64,000 bases of DNA from an uncultured Bacteroidota bacterium (GTDB lineage: Bacteria; Bacteroidota; Bacteroidia; Flavobacteriales; Flavobacteriaceae). The number at the start of each line of letters is the position of its first letter. The stretch's first letter is position 1. Made by a program: the position numbers and the translations under genes. The notes under the pieces are model-generated. The model was not told the origin of the DNA and made no database searches. It saw only the letters and a list, made by a program, of their open reading frames with translations. The stretch is taken from positions 62,001 through 126,000 of the forward strand of contig CACCLB010000002.1 in the NCBI GenBank assembly GCA_902546725.1. The letters run 5' to 3'. Below are positions 1 to 8,448 of this stretch, piece by piece.

Positions 1-277
1 TGTGACTGATACTGCAAGCAGTCCAACCTTTTCTCTGGTCAATAATTATCAAAAAGAGAACGAGGTTTTTTACCATTTTGATTTTTACCGTCTCAATCAT
101 CCTGATGAAGCCTTGGATTTCGGACTAGAAGAATATTTAGAATCTGGTAATTTATGCTTTCTCGAATGGGCTGAAAAAGTTAGTACTCACCTTCCATTGG
201 AATACGATCATTTTGTCATAAAGGAACAAAAAGATGGAAGTCGAATTATAGAAAAAATAAAATCGCTAAAATCATGA
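1..277 (+). CDS. tsaE: TsaE, tRNA threonylcarbamoyladenosine biosynthesis ATPase (5' partial)
   Basis: C-terminal part of TsaE, the ATPase that works with TsaB/TsaD/TsaC in making t6A37 on ANN-decoding tRNAs. The frame is open to the window edge, so the track's GTG start at base 2 is an artefact. The P-loop lies outside the window. What remains shows the family's SPTFSL segment, the HFDFYRL stretch, a GLEEYL motif and the FLEWAEK segment near the C-terminus. Its stop overlaps the next gene by four bases (ATGA), so the two are probably translationally coupled. Confidence 0.88.
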   Translation, partial: VTDTASSPTFSLVNNYQKENEVFYHFDFYRLNHPDEALDFGLEEYLESGNLCFLEWAEKVSTHLPLEYDHFVIKEQKDGSRIIEKIKSLKS

Positions 278-636
278 AATTGCTCTATCGCTTAGGATAC
301 TATTTGGGAGGCTTTTCAGTAGGCCTAATTTTTTTAGCCTTTATTTTAAACGGTAAAAAAACCAGCTGTAATTACACTCCTAACGCCAGAGTGATAGATA
401 ATTTACTGCAAAAAGAAATTGTTATTCCCGACGCGATTCTCAATTCCAATCCCCAGCTCAATACTGATGAAATCAAGGGAATCATCAAAAGAGGGAATGT
501 TAATTTTTCTAAAAGCGACACTAAAAGAGACTCGTGTAAAGTGTACTATATCGAAAAAGCTGAAAGCGAAACTATCTTTTTAGAGCTTAGCAATTGTGCA
601 AAGACAGTAATTCTTGTTTCTCTTTCTGGAATTTAG
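274..636 (+). CDS. DUF4258-type small membrane-anchored protein
   Basis: A 120-residue protein of unknown function. One hydrophobic segment (about residues 8-26, LGGFSVGLIFLAFIL) is followed by a polar domain resembling DUF4258 proteins of Flavobacteria: a conserved Cys near residue 33, the NARVIDNLL region, a GNVNFSKSDTKRDSC segment and a C-terminal Cys. The N-terminus could be a membrane anchor or an uncleaved signal. It overlaps tsaE by ATGA and its stop overlaps the convergent proline dehydrogenase gene by four bases. From memory, this gene often follows tsaE in related genomes. The function is not known. Confidence 0.72.
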   Translation: MKLLYRLGYYLGGFSVGLIFLAFILNGKKTSCNYTPNARVIDNLLQKEIVIPDAILNSNPQLNTDEIKGIIKRGNVNFSKSDTKRDSCKVYYIEKAESETIFLELSNCAKTVILVSLSGI

Positions 637-1802
637 CCTTTTCTTCTTCGTTTTAATTCTTTTTTGATCAAACCCAACTCCCGAGGACTTTGACCTCCAA
701 CAGAAGTATTCTCTTCAACCCTTCGAATTAGATAAGGTATAACCTCTTTTACAGGACCGTACGGAAGGTATTTAATCACTTGGTATCCTTGGGCTGCCAA
801 ATTAAATGAAATATGATCTGCCATGCCGTAAAGTTGAGAAAACCAAATTTTTGAATGATTTTGAGGTAATTTTTGATCTTTCATCCACTCCACCACCCTG
901 GATGTGCTGTCTTCGCTATGCGAACCTAAAAACAATTCACAGAGATTGAGATTTTCTAAAATCAATTTTAAAGCTGCATTAAAGTTCGTGTCAGTAGCCT
1001 GTTTGGAAACACATATAGGAGAGGGATATCCTTTTTCCATCGCCCTTAAATTTTCCTTTTCCATATAGGCACCCCGAACGAGTTTTATTCCCAAATGAAA
1101 TTTTTCTTTTTGAGCAATATGAAGCAAGCTTTCTAAGTAGGACAGTCGATCTTTTCGGTACATCTGAACGGTATTAAAAATAAACGCCTGTTCCCCCCTA
1201 TTGTATTGGCGCATCATGTCCAAAGCAATTTCATCTATCGCCTTTTGAAGCCATGACTCCTCAGCGTCTATAAGTAATCGAACCCCTTTGTCTTTTGCAA
1301 ATTCACAGCAGCGACGAATACGATCTAAAACTCTAGCCCAGGCAGCTGACTCTTCTTTATCAAGCTGTATTTCTGCTGATTTCTTTTTAAAAAGATGCGT
1401 AGGACCAAAAGCTGTAGCCTTAAAAACAGCAAAGGGAAGTGCGGTATTAGTTGTAGCTATGGATAGGGTTTCCAAAACGTGATTTAAACTAGCATCCATC
1501 CCCTTCTCAGTTCGTTGACCCTCTGCAGCATAATGCATATAGGATTTTACATTAAGGTCAGCGAGTAAATCAACCAATTGGATTGATTCTTTTTCAGTCG
1601 CTCCTGCACAAAACTGTCTGTAGACCGTGTTTTTTAAGATTCCGTTGATCGGGATTCTAAGACGGAGTAAAAAAAGAACAAACTTTCCACCCAAACGAAC
1701 AAGTAATTGCTTTGAAAAAAGTCTAAAAAGTAGATACGCTTTACGGAGCTCTTGATCTGATTTTAAAATATAAGCCGTTTTAGTATCCTCAAACCGAACC
1801 AT
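633..1802 (-). CDS. proline dehydrogenase
   Basis: FAD-dependent oxidation of L-proline to pyrroline-5-carboxylate, the first step of proline catabolism. The protein is a monofunctional 389-residue PRODH without the P5C dehydrogenase half of PutA. Visible family features are the barrel strand IKLVRGAYMEKE (residues 239-249), the ATDTNFN segment, YLPYGPVKEVIPYLIRR with the substrate carboxylate-binding Arg pair at 360-361, and the C-terminal ENTSVGGQSPREL stretch. Start is ATG at 1802. It is transcribed away from pcm with a 24-nt gap, and its stop is shared with DUF4258. Confidence 0.95.
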   Translation of the reverse strand: MVRFEDTKTAYILKSDQELRKAYLLFRLFSKQLLVRLGGKFVLFLLRLRIPINGILKNTVYRQFCAGATEKESIQLVDLLADLNVKSYMHYAAEGQRTEKGMDASLNHVLETLSIATTNTALPFAVFKATAFGPTHLFKKKSAEIQLDKEESAAWARVLDRIRRCCEFAKDKGVRLLIDAEESWLQKAIDEIALDMMRQYNRGEQAFIFNTVQMYRKDRLSYLESLLHIAQKEKFHLGIKLVRGAYMEKENLRAMEKGYPSPICVSKQATDTNFNAALKLILENLNLCELFLGSHSEDSTSRVVEWMKDQKLPQNHSKIWFSQLYGMADHISFNLAAQGYQVIKYLPYGPVKEVIPYLIRRVEENTSVGGQSPRELGLIKKELKRRRKG

Positions 1803-1826
1803 CCAATGAATTTAAATCCAAATTAT

Positions 1827-2468
1827 CTAATTTTTACTTTGTAGCAAGGGAACAAAACGAAAACGTCCAAACTTTTCTTTGTCAAATGAATTCACACCCG
1901 TTTTGGTGTATCGCATCATAAACTGCTCTTCTTCCCCTAGTGGGATAATTAATTTCCCACCTATATCCAATTGATTCAATAGCGCCTTAGGTAGAGAGGG
2001 TGCTGCAGCAGTAACAATGATTCTATCATAAGGCGCAGCCTCTTCATATCCCAAATAACCGTCCCCAAAAAGGTGCTTTTTAGGTCTCAAACCCAACTTT
2101 ACAATCAATCGCTGAGTTTTTTTAAAAAGTAGTTGCTGTCTTTCAACCGTGTAAACATGAGGAGTAATTCCGAGTAACACAGCGGTTTGATAACCCGAAC
2201 CCGTACCAATTTCTAACACTTTAGATGTGGGCTCGAGCTGCAGTAATTCTGTCTGATAGGCTACGGTATAGGGCTGAGAAATGGTCTGATCTGCAGCTAT
2301 GGGGTAAGCCTTATCTACGTATGCAAAATTGACCAAGCTTGGATCCATAAATAAATGACGAGGCACACCACCCATGACCTCTAATACCCGCTTATCTTTT
2401 ATACCCTTTTGCCTCAGCGATTCGACAAGTTGCTTCCTCTGGCCTTGATGTTTTGTAGTGTCCCGCAT
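1827..2468 (-). CDS. pcm: protein-L-isoaspartate O-methyltransferase
   Basis: SAM-dependent repair of isoaspartyl residues in aged proteins. Motif I of the methyltransferase fold (VLEIGTGSGYQT, residues 84-95) and the ISQPYTVAYQTE segment just before it are diagnostic of PCMT. The track starts at a TTG at 2477, but that codon overlaps a TAnnTTTG promoter element (2475-2482, minus strand), so I take the ATG at 2468 (MRDTTKHQ), giving 213 residues. The transcript would have almost no leader. It diverges from the Gfo/Idh gene, and the spacer holds a promoter for each. Confidence 0.93.
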   Translation of the reverse strand: MRDTTKHQGQRKQLVESLRQKGIKDKRVLEVMGGVPRHLFMDPSLVNFAYVDKAYPIAADQTISQPYTVAYQTELLQLEPTSKVLEIGTGSGYQTAVLLGITPHVYTVERQQLLFKKTQRLIVKLGLRPKKHLFGDGYLGYEEAAPYDRIIVTAAAPSLPKALLNQLDIGGKLIIPLGEEEQFMMRYTKTGVNSFDKEKFGRFRFVPLLQSKN

Positions 2469-2474
2469 TACGAA

Positions 2475-2482
2475 CAAAATTA
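2475..2482 (-). promoter_or_regulatory. -7 promoter element for pcm (TAATTTTG)
   Basis: Reads TAATTTTG on the minus strand, a perfect match to the Bacteroidetes TAnnTTTG -7 element. It ends seven bases before the ATG at 2468, so the mRNA would be leaderless or nearly so. No clear -33 element was found. Confidence 0.5.
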
Positions 2483-2516
2483 GTTTAGTTTTTCGAAATT
2501 ATAATGAATTTGATTG

Positions 2517-2524
2517 TACTTTTG
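2517..2524 (+). promoter_or_regulatory. -7 promoter element for Gfo/Idh gene (TACTTTTG)
   Basis: TACTTTTG matches TAnnTTTG and lies 17 nt before the ATG at 2542. This supports the internal ATG over the upstream start in the ORF track, which would place the promoter inside the coding region. Confidence 0.5.
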
Positions 2525-2541
2525 AATCAAAGGTATATTCA

Positions 2542-3504
2542 ATGATTAAAATTGGAGTTTTTGGAGCAGGTCATTTGGGAAAAACCCATCTTAAATTAGC
2601 TGAGGCCTCAAAAGAATTGGATTTAATCGGATTCTACGATCCCAACCCGGAGACGGTCAGTGTAGATTCCACAAAGAAATACAAGACATTTGAAAGTCCA
2701 GAAGCGCTAATTGAGGCCGTAGATATAGTTGACATCGTCACCCCCACAAGCTCCCACTTCGAATTGGCAAAAAAAGCCATACAGGCTAAGAAACATGTGT
2801 TTATAGAAAAACCATTGACCAATACGGTTAAAGAGGCCAATAACTTGGTTGAATTCGCTAAAGCAGAAGGTGTATTGGGTCAAGTAGGTCATGTCGAACG
2901 TTTTAATCCGGCATATCAGGCAGTATTACCTTCTTTAACAAATCCCAAGTTTATAGAGACCCATCGTCTTTCTGAGTTCAATCCAAGAGGAACAGATGTT
3001 TCAGTTGTTCTTGATTTGATGATACACGATATAGATATTGTTCTCAGTGTGGTTGACTCACCTATTAAAAATATTCATGCTTCTGGAGTAGCAGTAATCA
3101 GTGAAACTCCAGACATTAGCAACGCTAGAATTGAGTTTAAAAACGGTTGTGTTGCCAACTTTACTGCAAGTAGAATTTCGCTTAAGAAAATGCGTAAATC
3201 GCGTTTTTTTCAAAAAAACGCCTATATCGCCTTAGATTTTTTAACCAAACAAGTAGAGGTCGTTAAAATGAAGGATGTTGGGCAAGATACTAAAGAAGAC
3301 CTTGCATTACTACTTACAAATGCTGAAGGGGAAAAGAAGCAAATCTATTTTGAAAATCCAACCATAGAAAACACCAACCCCATTCAAGAGGAGTTGGAAC
3401 ACTTTGCGAACTGTATTCAAGCTAATAAAACACCTAGAGTTTCTTTGAGAGATGGTGCCAGAGCCCTTGAGGTGGCACACCAAATCATCGATAAAATAGG
3501 TTGA
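2542..3504 (+). CDS. Gfo/Idh/MocA family NAD(P)-dependent oxidoreductase
   Basis: Two-domain oxidoreductase of about 320 residues. The N-terminal Rossmann fold begins at once with IGVFGAGHLGKTHL (the GxGxxG dinucleotide site), and the EKP motif in FIEKPLT near residue 93 is the catalytic-site hallmark of the family. The C-terminal half carries the HDIDI segment. The track start at 2458 overlaps pcm and its promoter, so ATG 2542 is preferred. The substrate cannot be told from sequence; sugar or inositol derivatives are usual for the family. The neighbouring YciO gene is convergent, two bases away. Confidence 0.9.
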   Translation: MIKIGVFGAGHLGKTHLKLAEASKELDLIGFYDPNPETVSVDSTKKYKTFESPEALIEAVDIVDIVTPTSSHFELAKKAIQAKKHVFIEKPLTNTVKEANNLVEFAKAEGVLGQVGHVERFNPAYQAVLPSLTNPKFIETHRLSEFNPRGTDVSVVLDLMIHDIDIVLSVVDSPIKNIHASGVAVISETPDISNARIEFKNGCVANFTASRISLKKMRKSRFFQKNAYIALDFLTKQVEVVKMKDVGQDTKEDLALLLTNAEGEKKQIYFENPTIENTNPIQEELEHFANCIQANKTPRVSLRDGARALEVAHQIIDKIG

Positions 3505-3506
3505 TT

Positions 3507-4124
3507 TTAAAAAGGTATTTCACCTACACCCTCTCGAATCACTTCAAAAGGCTCAGTAGTAAGGTCTAAAACTGTAGAGGGGATGTTATTTCCATAGCCG
3601 TCAGAAAGCATTAAATCTATTTGAGGTTCCCATTGCTGAAAGAGGTTTTCAGGGTCTGTGGTATAGTCCAAGATTTCATCGGGATCGTGAAGTGAACTGG
3701 TAATTAGTGGGGCACTCAACAGTTTGAGGAGTTCTTGGAGTAAGGGGTGATTGGATATTCTTACACCTATAGTTTTTCGTTTCTGGAATGGCTTGTGTAG
3801 CTTATGAGCTGCATGCATAATTAAGGCGTAAGGACCCGGGAGTAAACGCTTTACCAATTTAAATGTTTGAGAATTCATCGGAGCCACATAATCAGACAAA
3901 GATCTGATATCCTCAAACAAAAAACTCAAGGGAGCTTGCTCTAGCTTTACCCCTTTGATTGCAGCAAAACGATCCAAAGCCTTGAGATTATTGCTCAAAC
4001 AACCCAAACCGTAAATCGTATCAGTAGGAAATATAATCACACCGCCATTTTCAAGTACCCTAACTGCTTGCAGTAAGTCTTTAGGGTTAGGTGTATTAGT
4101 ATAAATTGAAATAAAATCAGCCAT
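3507..4124 (-). CDS. Sua5/YciO/YrdC family protein (L-threonylcarbamoyladenylate synthase-like)
   Basis: A 205-residue protein with the YrdC fold: GGVIIFPTDTIYGLGC near residue 30, a LLPGPYALIM segment and the C-terminal STVLDL motif followed by VIREG. YrdC proteins make threonylcarbamoyl-AMP for tRNA t6A. Here the usual K-x-R-P substrate loop is replaced by KGVKLEQAPLSFL, which looks more like the YciO branch, whose activity is less certain. It starts six bases after the pcrA stop on the same strand and so is probably in that operon. Confidence 0.8.
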   Translation of the reverse strand: MADFISIYTNTPNPKDLLQAVRVLENGGVIIFPTDTIYGLGCLSNNLKALDRFAAIKGVKLEQAPLSFLFEDIRSLSDYVAPMNSQTFKLVKRLLPGPYALIMHAAHKLHKPFQKRKTIGVRISNHPLLQELLKLLSAPLITSSLHDPDEILDYTTDPENLFQQWEPQIDLMLSDGYGNNIPSTVLDLTTEPFEVIREGVGEIPF

Positions 4125-4130
4125 TTGGAG

Positions 4131-6455
4131 CTATTTGATTTTTAATTTCGCAAAGCGCAAAAGAAGATTTTTTACCCCAAAGCCTTTAAAGGCAATGGCT
4201 GCTTTTTTATCATTCCCCGTTCCCTCTATACGCTGCACAACTCCTGAGCCAAATCTAGCGTGCTCTACTTCCATTCCCTCGGACAATACCAGCTCCTCCT
4301 GACTTAGCTGAGCGGGTGCGTTTAAATCAATTTTTCGCAGTTTTTTCAATTGGGAAGGGGTCGGACTTGTAATGGTCTTTTCTTTTGCTGCTGTGGGATT
4401 AAACCTTGGTTTAGATGTTTTTTCATCTCCAAAAATCGAAGTGTCCATCAAAGGTTTGAATTGATAGCTTTCTTTGGGCTCAATTCTGTCCAGGTATTGA
4501 GGATCGATCTCTTCAATAAAACGACTGGGTTCAGCATCGATCAACTTACCCCAGCGATATCTAGACAAGGTGTAAGAGAGAAATGCGCGTTCTTCAGCAC
4601 GAGTCAGAGCCACATAAAACAGGCGTCTTTCCTCCTCGAGTTCTGCACGGGTATTCATGCTCATGGCGGAAGGAAAAAGATCTTCTTCCAAACCAACTAT
4701 ATAGACAAATGGAAATTCGAGACCTTTAGCAAGGTGAATGGTCATCAGAGCCACTCGATCACTATTCGGATCGTCTTCTTGATCTAAATCGGTAGCCAAA
4801 GCCACATCCTCTAAAAATTCAGCAAGACTACCATTTGAGTCAGCCAGTTCTATTTGACCTTCTGTAAAATCCCGTATACCGTTAAGCAACTCTTCAACAT
4901 TTTCGATACGAGCTATACCTTCTGGTGTGGCGTCTTTTTTAAGTTCTTGTACCAAGCCAATTTTTTTGGTCACCAAATCGGCAATTTCAAAGGCATTTAA
5001 ACCTTCATTTTCAATTTGAAAGCGCTGGATAAGGGTTGCAAAATTGGTCAGCTTCGTCAATGTTCCTCCATTTACAGGAATCGCCAACTCTTTTGCCCTA
5101 CTCACTGTTTCAAATAGGGAAAGTCCGTGAAACTTTGCGCCGACCACTAGTTTATCAACTGTCGTTTGTCCTATTCCACGAGCTGGATAATTGATTACCC
5201 TTTTTAAACTTTCCTCGTCTTTAGGATTGACAATAAGTCGTAAATAAGCCAAAACATCCTTGATTTCTTTGCGCTGATAAAAAGACAAGCCCCCATAAAT
5301 ACGATAAGGGATATCCCTTTTACGCAAGGCGTCTTCCATCGCTCTAGACTGTGCGTTGGTTCGGTATAAAATCGCAAAATCAGCATTTTTACGTTGCTCC
5401 TGCATTTTAAACTCAAAAATGTTTGAGGCTACATGCCTCCCTTCCTCTGCGTCTGTGGTTAATCGGTTTAATTGAATTGGAGAGCCTTCAGTATTGGACG
5501 TCCAGACAACCTTATCGATTTTAGTTTTATTGTGACTGATGATGGAATTTGCAGCATTTACAATGGTTTTAGTAGAACGGTAATTTTGCTCAAGTCTGTA
5601 AAGTGCAACATCCTCATAGTCTTTTTGAAAGTTGAGTATGTTGTTGATATTCGCCCCTCTAAACGCATAAATACTTTGAGCATCATCTCCAACCACACAG
5701 ATGTTCTGATAGCGGTCTGATAGTGACCTTACGATTAAATATTGGGAATGGTTGGTATCTTGGTACTCATCGACTAAGATATACCGAAAGCGGTCTTGGT
5801 ATTTCACCAATACGTCAGGATGGCGGTTTAAAAGCTCATTGGTTCTCAGTAATAAATCGTCAAAATCCATGGCGCCTGCCTTAAAACAACGATCCACATA
5901 CTCTTTGTAGATCGCGCCCATTTCGGGTCGCTTGGACATGGCGTCTGCTTCCTGAAGATCATAGTCGTTAAAATAGGCTTTAACAGTGATCAAACTGTTT
6001 TTAAAAGCTGAGATCCTACTGCGGATCTGTTTGTATTTATAAATATCTTTATCGAGACCCATTTCCTTGATAATGGAGGAAATCAAACGGTCTGAATCCT
6101 GAGTGTCGTAGATTGTAAAATTTGAGGGGAAGCCAAGCTTGTCAGCTTCATGTCTTAAAATCCGAGCGAATACAGAGTGAAATGTTCCCATCCACAAGTT
6201 TTTTGCTTCACTTTCACCTACCAAATCTGCAATTCTACCCTTCATCTCACGCGCTGCCTTATTCGTAAAGGTCAGGGCTAAAATTGAAAAAGCATCTACT
6301 CCAGAGGCCATGAGATGAGCAATACGATATGTCAATACTCTGGTTTTCCCCGAGCCTGCACCTGCAATGACAATTAAAGGTCCGTCTTTGTGAAGCACTG
6401 GGGCTTTTTGGGCTTCGTTTAAAGAATCTAAATAGGCTGTTGGTACGTTTTTCAT
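4131..6455 (-). CDS. ATP-dependent DNA helicase of the PcrA/UvrD family
   Basis: Superfamily 1A 3'-5' helicase of 774 residues, a typical length. Motifs in order: Walker A AGAGSGKTR (31-39), the Q-motif region LNEAQ near the N-terminus, DEYQDTN (motif II), GDDAQSIYAFRGA (III), NYRST (IV), TIHLAKGLEF (V) and EERRLFYVALTRA (VI). The C-terminal tail ends in a small Tudor-like domain (GMEVEHARFGSGVV) typical of PcrA, which binds RNA polymerase. It acts in nucleotide excision repair and clearing of replication forks. ATG start at 6455; the downstream YciO-type gene follows in the same operon. Confidence 0.95.
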   Translation of the reverse strand: MKNVPTAYLDSLNEAQKAPVLHKDGPLIVIAGAGSGKTRVLTYRIAHLMASGVDAFSILALTFTNKAAREMKGRIADLVGESEAKNLWMGTFHSVFARILRHEADKLGFPSNFTIYDTQDSDRLISSIIKEMGLDKDIYKYKQIRSRISAFKNSLITVKAYFNDYDLQEADAMSKRPEMGAIYKEYVDRCFKAGAMDFDDLLLRTNELLNRHPDVLVKYQDRFRYILVDEYQDTNHSQYLIVRSLSDRYQNICVVGDDAQSIYAFRGANINNILNFQKDYEDVALYRLEQNYRSTKTIVNAANSIISHNKTKIDKVVWTSNTEGSPIQLNRLTTDAEEGRHVASNIFEFKMQEQRKNADFAILYRTNAQSRAMEDALRKRDIPYRIYGGLSFYQRKEIKDVLAYLRLIVNPKDEESLKRVINYPARGIGQTTVDKLVVGAKFHGLSLFETVSRAKELAIPVNGGTLTKLTNFATLIQRFQIENEGLNAFEIADLVTKKIGLVQELKKDATPEGIARIENVEELLNGIRDFTEGQIELADSNGSLAEFLEDVALATDLDQEDDPNSDRVALMTIHLAKGLEFPFVYIVGLEEDLFPSAMSMNTRAELEEERRLFYVALTRAEERAFLSYTLSRYRWGKLIDAEPSRFIEEIDPQYLDRIEPKESYQFKPLMDTSIFGDEKTSKPRFNPTAAKEKTITSPTPSQLKKLRKIDLNAPAQLSQEELVLSEGMEVEHARFGSGVVQRIEGTGNDKKAAIAFKGFGVKNLLLRFAKLKIK

Positions 6456-6541
6456 ACAAGCTTTAAAAGTAGGGAATATCTATTTTTCTGCCTCGAAATC
6501 AGAAATTAATTATAAACATCTATATTTATAAAAAAATAATT

Positions 6542-7825
6542 TTGAAAACAAGTAACCAATTTATAATCCTAGGCTTTTTAGTAAGCAGTTTATTCCTCCA
6601 TTCACAAATCAATCCAGCTGATTATGATCAGGTAGAATCAAAAGTCATCGAATGGCGTCATCATATCCATCAAAACCCAGAGTTGTCAAATCGCGAATTT
6701 AAAACAGCGGAATATGTAGCAGCTCACCTCAAATCTCTAGGAATAGAAGTTCAAACGGGTATTGCACATACTGGAGTAGTCGGAATTTTAAAAGGAAAAA
6801 AAAGTGGGAAAGTAGTTGCCTTAAGAGCTGACATGGATGCGCTTCCCGTTGTAGAACGCAATGACCTACCCTACAAATCAGAAGTTACATCAGTTTTTAA
6901 CGGTCAAGAGACCGGAGTAATGCATGCCTGTGGTCACGATACCCATGTAGCGATATTGATGGGAGTTGCAGAGGTGTTATCCAAAAACAGAAATTTTCCG
7001 GGAACAGTTAAGTTTATCTTCCAACCGGCTGAGGAGGGACCACCTCCAGGAGAAGAAGGTGGCGCTAAGTTAATGGTAAAAGAAGGAGTGCTTCAAAACC
7101 CCAAGGTGGACGCCATTTTTGGATTACACATCAATTCAGGGACACATGTAGGGAAAATCACTTACAAACCTGGAGGAATGATGGCCGCTTCTCAGCGATT
7201 TGTCATTAATGTAAAGGGAAAACAAGCACATGGCTCAACCCCTTGGCAGAGTGTCGATCCCATCGTCACTAGCGCGCAAATTATCAATGGTCTTCAAACC
7301 CTAATCAGCAGAGAGTCTGAACTGACGGAAGAGGGAGCAGTCATCTCTGTAGGGTCAATACATTCTGGTATTCGTTTTAACATCATCCCAGAAAGCTTGG
7401 AGATGATTGGAACTATTAGAACACTAGACAAAGACATGAAAGAATTGATCCGTAAACGAATGCAAGAAATGGTTCCTGCTGTAGCACAAGCCTATCGCGC
7501 TGAAGCTACGGTAACTATTCAAGATGGTGCTGACATTACTTTTAATAATGAAGCCCTTACCGAAAAAATGATTCCAACTTTAGAACGAGTGGCTGGAAAT
7601 GAAAATGTCTATGAAATTAACGCGATTACAGGTGCTGAAGATTTTTCGTACTTCCAGAATGAAGTCCCTGGGCTTTTCTTTTTCTTAGGAGGAACACCCT
7701 TAGACATGAAAGAAAGTGATGCACCCTCTCATCACACGCCTTCCTTTATAGTGGACGATGCCAGCATGAAACTCGGTGTAAAAGCTTTGTCCAATCTAGC
7801 CGTAGATTTTTTAAAGTCGAAATAG
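6542..7825 (+). CDS. secreted M20D-type amidohydrolase
   Basis: Zinc-dependent amidohydrolase related to hippurate/IAA-amino-acid hydrolases and N-acyl amino acid deacylases. A hydrophobic N-terminus (residues 7-19, ending SLFLHSQ) looks like a signal peptide, so the enzyme is probably periplasmic or exported. Metal and catalytic motifs: RADMDALPV (95-103), HACGHDTH (128-135), FQPAEEG and the C-terminal GAEDFSYF. It starts with TTG, as no upstream ATG is available. It likely releases amino acids from N-acyl or peptide substrates, in line with several other peptidases nearby. The exact substrate is unknown. Confidence 0.9.
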   Translation: MKTSNQFIILGFLVSSLFLHSQINPADYDQVESKVIEWRHHIHQNPELSNREFKTAEYVAAHLKSLGIEVQTGIAHTGVVGILKGKKSGKVVALRADMDALPVVERNDLPYKSEVTSVFNGQETGVMHACGHDTHVAILMGVAEVLSKNRNFPGTVKFIFQPAEEGPPPGEEGGAKLMVKEGVLQNPKVDAIFGLHINSGTHVGKITYKPGGMMAASQRFVINVKGKQAHGSTPWQSVDPIVTSAQIINGLQTLISRESELTEEGAVISVGSIHSGIRFNIIPESLEMIGTIRTLDKDMKELIRKRMQEMVPAVAQAYRAEATVTIQDGADITFNNEALTEKMIPTLERVAGNENVYEINAITGAEDFSYFQNEVPGLFFFLGGTPLDMKESDAPSHHTPSFIVDDASMKLGVKALSNLAVDFLKSK

Positions 7826-7960
7826 AAAATTCCAACTTTCTATCAAAATCCATTCCTCTAAAGAATGAATTTTTTTGTTCGTTTTAAAGAAAAGTTAAAA
7901 GACCTCAATGCGTCTAAAAAAGCTGTATTTTAGATAAAGCAATTTTTCTACAGCCCCAAA

Positions 7961-8362
7961 ATGAAGTCATTACTCCTATTAAGCCTCTTTTTTTCTTGTG
8001 CAAGTACAGGGCTGGATAATGCGGTCATAAGTATTGAAAGAAGTCCTTGTCTTGGTTACTGTTTTGCATTTGCAATTCAAATTGACTCCACAGGGCATTA
8101 CACTGCCTCTAATCTTAAAGATCAGTCGACAGTAGAAGGTCTTTTATCCAAAGAACAACGCTTTGAATTAAATAAAATAATCCGTTCACTAAATAGAGTG
8201 GCATCAAATACTTTTAAGTCCAATCGGAAAGCATTGGATATTCCCAGTCTTAAAATCAAACATGGTGATGACAGTATTTTAATTGAGAATAGACAGGCCT
8301 TAACTCCAGAAAGCAGAGAGCTAGTCGAATGGTCTGAAAAACTAATTAAAAGCCCTCCTTAA
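7961..8362 (+). CDS. small lipoprotein, DUF6438-like
   Basis: A 133-residue protein with a short signal peptide and a lipobox-like FFSCAS (Cys at residue 13), so probably a lipoprotein. The mature part starts with a segment of the DUF6438 type (ISIERSPCLGYC, followed by a Gly-His-Tyr hairpin). The function is not known. It is a single-gene unit: a one-mismatch promoter TATTTTAG lies at 7926-7933, and a weak hairpin (CATTC/GAATG plus a T-run, 7851-7876) may terminate the upstream amidohydrolase transcript. Confidence 0.65.
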   Translation: MKSLLLLSLFFSCASTGLDNAVISIERSPCLGYCFAFAIQIDSTGHYTASNLKDQSTVEGLLSKEQRFELNKIIRSLNRVASNTFKSNRKALDIPSLKIKHGDDSILIENRQALTPESRELVEWSEKLIKSPP

Positions 8363-8448
8363 CCATATATAAAAGCCTTCTCCTCTTGCATTAAGAAAGG
8401 AATAAGTCTTCTCCTCATGAATCTTATTTCTAATTAAAACTTAACCAA